This document shows positions 13,070-17,860 of a stretch of 17,860 nucleotides of DNA, piece by piece. Where the stretch lies: NCBI GenBank assembly GCA_002427525.1, contig DIRP01000001.1:1-17860 (forward strand), read 5' to 3'. How positions within the stretch are numbered: the first letter of the stretch is position 1; the number at the start of each line of letters is the position of its first letter. The notes below the pieces were generated by a model. That model did not search any database, was not told the origin of the DNA, and saw only the letters and a program-made list of their open reading frames with translations. The stretch is from Bacteroidales bacterium UBA5433. Its GTDB lineage: Bacteria; Bacteroidota; Bacteroidia; Bacteroidales; UBA932. The position numbers and the translations under genes were made by a program.

Positions 13070-14335
13070 ATGGAAACTATTGCAAAGTGGGTAGAAAAAC
13101 TTCTGATGAGGGGAGGAGTAGCAGAAACTATGGCTCCTTACCTAAGGCTGCTTGTTTTACTGGTAGTGCTGGGGTTTCTTGCCTGGGTGTTTTACCGTAT
13201 AACACGGCGGATTGTTAAAGGTCCTATCTATAGGTACATAAAACGTTCCAAAGCAAAATGGGACGACCTGCTGATGGACAACAAAGTTTTTTCCAGCCTG
13301 GCTCATATTGTACCGGTGATTATTATTCGAATAATAACGCCCATCCTTTTCCGGGATTTTGAAAAAGTATTGCCGCTGGTTATCAAGTTGACAGACATCT
13401 ATTTGATAATTGTTATATTGATGGTAATCAGTGCCTTGTTGCGTGTTGCAGAGCAATTGCTGTCAAAAAACAAATCCTTTGCCGACAAACCTATTTCCAG
13501 TTATTTTCAGCTCATCTATATTATCCTGTACATTGCAGCCGGTATCCTTATTCTTTCCATACTGTTGGGAAAATCACCCGGTTACCTGCTGGGGGCATTT
13601 GGTGCCATGACCGCGTTGCTCATGCTCATTTTCAAGGATACTATTCTGGGGCTTGTAGCCAGCATACAGATTTCTGCCAACGATATATTACGCATAGGGG
13701 ATTGGGTGGAAATGCCAAAATTCAATGCAGACGGGGATGTTATAGCCATCAACCTGAATACCGTAAAAGTACAGAACTGGGATAAAACAGTGACAACCAT
13801 TCCTACGTACTATTTCATTACAGACAGTTTCAAAAACTGGCGGGGGATGAGAGAAAGCGGAGGCCGGCGTATAAAACGCGCCCTGTACATTAACGCCTCT
13901 TCTGTAAAATTTTTAGATCCTCAATCGCGGGAGCGGTATGCGCAATACCGTTTGTTGGAGGAATATATGGCTACCCGACAAAAGGAAATAGACACGTTTA
14001 ACGAAAAACATCAAATAGATACGTCTCTGCTCATCAACGGACGGCGGATGACCAACCTGGGGGTATTCCGCCATTATGTGGAAAACTACTTGCGTAACCA
14101 CCCGGGCATACGTAAAGACATGTCCCTGATGGTCAGGCAGCTGAATGTTGAAGACCGGGGGATTCCCATTGAGATTTATTGCTTTACCAAAACGATTGTC
14201 TGGGTAGAGTACGAAGAAATCCAGTCCGATATATTTGACCACTTGCTGGCCGCCGTTTCTTTCTTTGATTTGGAAGTCTTTCAGCAGCCGAGCGGATCTG
14301 ACATTTCCCGCTCGTTATCACGCAGGCAGGCTTAG
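13070..14335 (+). CDS. ybdG: YbdG/MscM-type mechanosensitive channel
   Basis: This 421-residue inner-membrane channel is close in length and pattern to E. coli YbdG (415). It has five likely helices at about 23-43, 74-94, 105-127, 146-167 and 174-198. The last is the pore helix, with GAFGAMTALLMLIFKDTILGL. The MscS beta domain follows (SANDILRIGDWVEMPKFNADG, about 202-250), then an alpha/beta domain containing RRMTNLGVFRHYVENYLRNHP and the YbdG-type segment MVRQLNVEDRGIPIEIYCFT. It should open on membrane stretch and release solutes during osmotic downshock. It follows the radical SAM gene by 3 bp and is convergent with mtgA, 9 bp away; no terminator is evident between them. Confidence 0.93.
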   Translation: METIAKWVEKLLMRGGVAETMAPYLRLLVLLVVLGFLAWVFYRITRRIVKGPIYRYIKRSKAKWDDLLMDNKVFSSLAHIVPVIIIRIITPILFRDFEKVLPLVIKLTDIYLIIVILMVISALLRVAEQLLSKNKSFADKPISSYFQLIYIILYIAAGILILSILLGKSPGYLLGAFGAMTALLMLIFKDTILGLVASIQISANDILRIGDWVEMPKFNADGDVIAINLNTVKVQNWDKTVTTIPTYYFITDSFKNWRGMRESGGRRIKRALYINASSVKFLDPQSRERYAQYRLLEEYMATRQKEIDTFNEKHQIDTSLLINGRRMTNLGVFRHYVENYLRNHPGIRKDMSLMVRQLNVEDRGIPIEIYCFTKTIVWVEYEEIQSDIFDHLLAAVSFFDLEVFQQPSGSDISRSLSRRQA

Positions 14336-14344
14336 AAGTCCGGT

Positions 14345-15031
14345 TTATTTTAGGTGCGGAGGAAGGACCATGAATTGCATTTGGCGCAGGATTTCCTGTT
14401 GCCTTCTCAGGATGTAAGCCGAGGGGTGGAGGGAGCTGAAACGGAGGGGGTTGGGAAGTGTGGCGGCCACCAGGGCTGCCTGCTCCCGCGTAAGCCGGGA
14501 GGCCGTTGTGTTGAAATGCTGCCGGGCCACGGCCTCGGCTCCGTAAATGCCTTTCCCCATTTCTATGGAGTTCAGGTATACCTCCAGGATGCGTTCTTTG
14601 CTCCAGAACAGTTCAATGAGAAAGGTGAAATAAACTTCCATGCCTTTTCTGAACCAGGAGCTTTTGGGCCAAAGGAAAACGTTTTTTGCCGTTTGTTGTG
14701 AAATGGTACTGGCTCCCCGGGGACGGCGGCGGGTAAGGTTTTCCTGCTTTGCCTTTTTTATCTGTTCCTTGTCAAATCCTTTGTGCTCAAAGAAAAGCTG
14801 GTCTTCCGAGGCAATAACCGCCCGCACCATGTTTGCCGAGATGTCCTCCAGAGGAACCCAGTGGTGGTACCGGACGGCTTGTTCCTGATTTTTTCGTTGT
14901 TGTGTTGCACGGATGGCCATCAGCGGGGTGTACCGTACCGGAATGTATTTATACATCACTACGGCTGCTACACTAAGAAAAAAAATTCCGAAGACAGCAT
15001 ACAGCAAAAATCGGCCGGCTTTTTTTATCAT
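14345..15031 (-). CDS. mtgA: Monofunctional biosynthetic peptidoglycan transglycosylase
   Basis: This 228-residue GT51 enzyme polymerises lipid II into glycan strands on the outer face of the inner membrane. It has one N-terminal anchor (about 7-27). The catalytic motif is E76-D-x-x-F-F-E-H (76-83), and motif 2 is RGASTISQQTAKN (105-117). Motif 3 is RKGMEVYF (129-136) and motif 4 is ERILEVYLN (146-154), followed by GIYGAEAVA. I chose the start at 15031 because its ATG overlaps the prmA stop as ATGA; the frame is open to an ATG at 15058, but that would add nine residues encoded inside prmA. No transpeptidase domain follows, so it is the monofunctional form. It is the third gene of the tpiA-prmA-mtgA operon. 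Confidence 0.93.
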   Translation of the reverse strand: MIKKAGRFLLYAVFGIFFLSVAAVVMYKYIPVRYTPLMAIRATQQRKNQEQAVRYHHWVPLEDISANMVRAVIASEDQLFFEHKGFDKEQIKKAKQENLTRRRPRGASTISQQTAKNVFLWPKSSWFRKGMEVYFTFLIELFWSKERILEVYLNSIEMGKGIYGAEAVARQHFNTTASRLTREQAALVAATLPNPLRFSSLHPSAYILRRQQEILRQMQFMVLPPHLK

Positions 15032-15894
15032 GGCTTTGTCAGATGCAACAGGGACCACCCTTCGTTTTCTTTTTGAGCATGCAGCACCAGACCGTTTTGC
15101 CGGGCAGCTTCTAACATAGCCGGGACATCGGTCGTATAAAAACCGCTAAGCAACACATGGCTTGTACCCGGTTCCAGGCTGCGGGAAAGTGTATCCATTT
15201 CGTAGGAAAGGATGTTGCGGTGGATGTTGGCCAGGATTAGTCCGTACCTGCCTTGCTGGATGAAAGAAGCGTCTGCATGGTGCACTTGTATTTTGTGGGC
15301 TACGCGGTTTCTGCGTGCATTTTCCCTGCAGGAGTGTACGCAGCGCAGGTCGTTGTCCAGGGCATGTACGGGTACTGCGGCACCCATTTTTGCTGCGAGG
15401 ATGGCCAGAATTCCTGTTCCTGTACCCAGGTCCAGGATGCGTCTGTTTTTTACTTGTCCTTTCGCATCCATGTCCAGCAATGTTTCCAGCATCATGCGGG
15501 TGGTGGGGTGGTGTCCGGTACCAAAGGCAAGTTCCGGCTTTATCACCAGTTTGTAGGCAACCGGTGGCCAGACGGGTACCATGGAACCGTCGCCCATAGA
15601 GCGTATACTGCAGCCTTTGCCGGTTTCCAGGATGACGGGATTAAAGCGGAGCTCCCAGTCTGCATTCCAGTTTTTAGAGACAATATATTCTTTTGTATAA
15701 TCTGCAATGCCGTACGTGTCCAGAATGATTCTCAGGTGGGATTCGTTAAAATCTTTGGCCGGTACAAAAGCTTTCATACCGAAATCTTCGGAGAGGAACC
15801 CTTCGTATCCCATGTCGGCCAGTTCGGCAACCAGGATTTCTTCAGTTTCCTCTGTATTCGGCTCAATAGATATGCTTATTGCAACGTATTCCAT
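15028..15894 (-). CDS. prmA: Ribosomal protein L11 methyltransferase
   Basis: This 288-residue cytoplasmic SAM-dependent enzyme trimethylates ribosomal protein L11. The N-terminal substrate-binding domain (about 1-75) is followed by a Rossmann domain. Key segments are AFGTGHHPTT (123-132), the SAM motif DLGTGTG (155-161), D180 ending strand beta-2, and LANIHRN (221-227), the equivalent of the NxxANxL loop. The start at 15894 (MEYVAISISIEP) was chosen because it lies 7 bp after the tpiA stop and matches the family N-terminus. The longer frame from 15960 would overlap tpiA by 59 bp and add 22 unrelated residues. Its stop overlaps the mtgA start, indicating translational coupling. Confidence 0.93.
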   Translation of the reverse strand: MEYVAISISIEPNTEETEEILVAELADMGYEGFLSEDFGMKAFVPAKDFNESHLRIILDTYGIADYTKEYIVSKNWNADWELRFNPVILETGKGCSIRSMGDGSMVPVWPPVAYKLVIKPELAFGTGHHPTTRMMLETLLDMDAKGQVKNRRILDLGTGTGILAILAAKMGAAVPVHALDNDLRCVHSCRENARRNRVAHKIQVHHADASFIQQGRYGLILANIHRNILSYEMDTLSRSLEPGTSHVLLSGFYTTDVPAMLEAARQNGLVLHAQKENEGWSLLHLTKP

Positions 15895-15901
15895 ATATGC
15901 T

Positions 15902-16660
15902 TTAGGCAAACGAACGGGCAATGGCCAGAAAATCGTCTGCTGTAAGGGATGCGCCTCCAATCAGTCCGCCGTCAATGTCGGGTTGGGAGAACAGGTCACG
16001 TGCATTGGAGGGTTTGCAACTTCCTCCGTACAAGATGGGAGTAGATGCTGCCCGGGTACCAAAGGTTCCTGCAAGAAACGCACGGATAAAGGCATGCATT
16101 TCCTGTGCCTGCTCTACAGAAGCTGTTTTTCCGGTGCCAATGGCCCAAACCGGCTCATAGGCTACTATAACTTTTTCAAAATCAGCAGGATCCAGCTGGA
16201 ACAGCACGTTGCGCAGTTGCGAAGACACTACCTGAAAATGGAGGTTTTGTTCGCGTTCTTCCAGCGATTCTCCTATACAAAAGATAGGTTTCATGCCGTT
16301 AGCCAGTACCCGGTGTATTTTGTTTACTAGCATTTCATCGGTTTCGTGGTAATACATCCGGCGTTCCGAGTGCCCCAGAATTACGTATTGGCAGGGAACC
16401 GAGGCAAGCATGGCAGCCGATACCTCTCCCGTATAAGCACCGCTTTCTTGCTCGGCACAATTTTGAGCAGCCAGGGAGATGTTTGTACTGTTACTTAGCA
16501 GTTGCGCTACAGGATGCAGGTGGGTGAAAGGGGGAGCAACAATCAGGTGTACGTTTTTTGGGATGCTGCTCACATTTACCAGTATGTTTTTTGCAAGTTG
16601 TATTCCTTCCGGCAGGGAGGTATTCATTTTCCAGTTTCCTGCTACAATTTTTTCTCTCAT
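15902..16660 (-). CDS. tpiA: Triosephosphate isomerase
   Basis: This 252-residue glycolytic enzyme interconverts dihydroxyacetone phosphate and glyceraldehyde 3-phosphate. Catalytic residues are K11 (AGNWKMN), H97 (ILGHSERR) and E169 (VAYEPVWAIGTGKTAS, which also contains the start of loop 6). The phosphate-binding YGGSCKPSNA segment (211-220) has C where V is usual. This is a mild change next to, not in, the phosphate-gripping residues. It is full length and the first gene of the operon with prmA and mtgA. A candidate -7 box lies 26 bp upstream. It is divergent from the trigger factor gene. Confidence 0.96.
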   Translation of the reverse strand: MREKIVAGNWKMNTSLPEGIQLAKNILVNVSSIPKNVHLIVAPPFTHLHPVAQLLSNSTNISLAAQNCAEQESGAYTGEVSAAMLASVPCQYVILGHSERRMYYHETDEMLVNKIHRVLANGMKPIFCIGESLEEREQNLHFQVVSSQLRNVLFQLDPADFEKVIVAYEPVWAIGTGKTASVEQAQEMHAFIRAFLAGTFGTRAASTPILYGGSCKPSNARDLFSQPDIDGGLIGGASLTADDFLAIARSFA

Positions 16661-16685
16661 AGAATTAGATGTTGTGTAGAACGCA

Positions 16686-16693
16686 CAAAGGTA
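16686..16693 (-). promoter_or_regulatory. Candidate -7 box for tpiA
   Basis: The minus strand reads TACCTTTG (16693-16686), an exact TAnnTTTG match, 25 bp before the tpiA ATG. The -33 element is not evident. Its position relative to tpiA and the divergent tig promoter is plausible. Confidence 0.4.
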
Positions 16694-16701
16694 AGAAAAT
16701 G

Positions 16702-16733
16702 ATTGGTTTTTTGGCGATTAATACCTACTTTTG
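16702..16733 (+). promoter_or_regulatory. Promoter of the trigger factor gene
   Basis: ATTG (16702-16705), 20 bases, then TACTTTTG (16726-16733) matches TTTG-N19-21-TAnnTTTG with one mismatch. Transcription would begin near 16740, about 17 bases before the ATG. The same -7 octamer is used upstream of tolC. Confidence 0.6.
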
Positions 16734-16756
16734 CAACCCTTTATCAGATTAATACT

Positions 16757-17860
16757 ATGAATATCACAAAGAAACAACTGGATGACCTTTCCTTGCAGGT
16801 AACTGTATCACTTGAAGAGGTCGATTACAATGAAAAAGTTCGGAAAGCGTTGAACGATATCCGAAGAAAGCTGGAAATTAAAGGATTCAGAAAAGGAATG
16901 GTTCCCATAGGAATCGTACAGAAAATGTATGGGAAGTCCACCTTACTGGAACAGGTCCATACAATCGTTTCGCAAGGGATTGACGATTATATAAAACAAG
17001 AAGAAATACATATTATTGGGGAGCCGCTGGCTTCCGAAGAACAGGCTGAGATCAACTGGGATGTAGATAAAGAGTTCTCTTTTTCGTTTGATCTGATGCT
17101 GGCTCCGGATGTCCCGGTTATGGTAAACAAGGAGTTGCACATTCCTTATATTCAAAAGAAGGTTACCGACAAACAGGTGGAAGAATACAGGAAAGGGTTG
17201 CTTGACCAGCACGGAACCATGGAGGAGGCAGAGAATGTAGAGAAAGACGATTTTCTGAAAGTGGATTTGAAGCAAGGTGAGCGGGTGATTCCGGACACGT
17301 ACCTGAACCTGAAAACAGTAGAGAAACAGAAAGACAAAAAGCCGTTTCTAGGAAAAGTTGTTGGCGATACGGTAGAAGCCGATATTAACACGTTGCTTTC
17401 CAAGGATACGGACCGTGCTGCGCTGTTGCAGATAAAACCGGAAGAACTGAAAGAGGAAAAAGATCCGGTTTTTGTCTTTACCATAAAGGAAATAAAAAGG
17501 TTTGCTCCAGCCCTGGAGAATCAGGAATTGTACGATAAGCTGTACGGCCCCGGTAACGTTGTATCGTCAGAAGCTTTCCTGGAGAAAATCAAAGAACAGA
17601 TTGACCGTAACAACGAAGGGGAAAGCAATTACCGTTTTGGACAGGATGCAAAAAATATTCTTATTGAACAAGCCGGTATAAAGCTTCCGGAAGAGTTGTT
17701 GAAACGCTGGCTTTATGAAGGAAATGACGGGAAGTTTACGATGGAGCAGATAGAAAAGGATTTTCCTGCTTTTGTGGAAGATTTCCGCTGGCAACTGGTC
17801 CGGGAAGCCGTCATGAAGCAAGGCGATCTGAAGGTTGAAAAAGAAGATATGATAGAAAGT
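16757..17860 (+). CDS. tig: Trigger factor, C-terminus beyond the window (partial)
   Basis: The frame is open from the ATG at 16757 to the right edge, giving 368 codons of an expected 430-460. Trigger factor is the ribosome-bound chaperone that meets nascent chains at the exit tunnel. The N-terminal ribosome-binding domain (about 1-115) carries GFRKGMVP (43-50), corresponding to the usual GFRxGKxP loop but with M in place of the second basic residue; as I recall, this is typical of Bacteroidota. The central part (about 150-240) occupies the PPIase position but is diverged from the FKBP pattern. The C-terminal helical chaperone region begins at about 255. The missing end prevents any judgement of completeness. 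Confidence 0.9.
   Translation, partial: MNITKKQLDDLSLQVTVSLEEVDYNEKVRKALNDIRRKLEIKGFRKGMVPIGIVQKMYGKSTLLEQVHTIVSQGIDDYIKQEEIHIIGEPLASEEQAEINWDVDKEFSFSFDLMLAPDVPVMVNKELHIPYIQKKVTDKQVEEYRKGLLDQHGTMEEAENVEKDDFLKVDLKQGERVIPDTYLNLKTVEKQKDKKPFLGKVVGDTVEADINTLLSKDTDRAALLQIKPEELKEEKDPVFVFTIKEIKRFAPALENQELYDKLYGPGNVVSSEAFLEKIKEQIDRNNEGESNYRFGQDAKNILIEQAGIKLPEELLKRWLYEGNDGKFTMEQIEKDFPAFVEDFRWQLVREAVMKQGDLKVEKEDMIES

Noticed and set aside
15895..15960. Longer prmA start at 15960
   Set aside because: It would overlap tpiA by 59 bp and add residues absent from PrmA; the ATG at 15894 fits both spacing and family.

Overview
The window looks like chromosomal DNA of a Bacteroidales-type bacterium (phylum Bacteroidota). 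The protein families are typical of that group: a lipoprotein MacA adaptor, a LytS/LytT two-component pair, a Dps-like ferritin with paired cysteines and a Bacteroidota-type trigger factor. Several gene starts have a recognisable Bacteroidota -7 promoter box (TAnnTTTG), and Shine-Dalgarno sequences are scarce. I cannot place the genus.

Left end (1-2415). This stretch is visibly more AT-rich than the rest and looks accessory. It holds the N-terminal part of a DUF2075-family nuclease/helicase running off the left edge, a DUF3784/PH-like membrane protein, and a divergent XRE-DUF4870 membrane regulator whose DNA-binding domain looks shortened.

Middle left (2668-9018, all minus strand). A six-gene operon reads tolC - macA - macB ATPase - macB permease - lytS - lytT. 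It encodes a complete tripartite MacAB-TolC-type exporter with its own LytS/LytTR sensor-regulator pair, and it has a good promoter at 9040-9071.

Middle right (9503-14335). A MATE transporter (minus strand) is divergent from a DPSL/thioferritin-like gene. Then come guanine deaminase, a COG0731-type radical SAM protein and a YbdG/MscM-type mechanosensitive channel, probably one operon. A strong terminator hairpin sits in the short space before guaD, downstream of a candidate -7 box, so it may act as an attenuator.

Right end (14345-17860). tpiA, prmA and mtgA form a minus-strand operon with 7-bp spacing and an ATGA overlap. It is divergent from the trigger factor gene, which runs off the right edge.

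The most unusual content is between genes. A 131-bp element with a predicted three-way-junction fold occurs three times in the same orientation (841-971, 2415-2545, 9211-9341) with over 94% identity. Each copy ends in a tail built from the 11-mer GCAGCGACCTG, present 1, 4 and 6 times and spaced by filler that is similar within a copy but different between copies. Two copies are preceded by a GGCGC...GCGCC block holding a palindrome whose arms differ in sequence but stay self-complementary. A third such block lies inverted next to copy 1. I do not recognise this composite family; it is the best candidate here for something undescribed.
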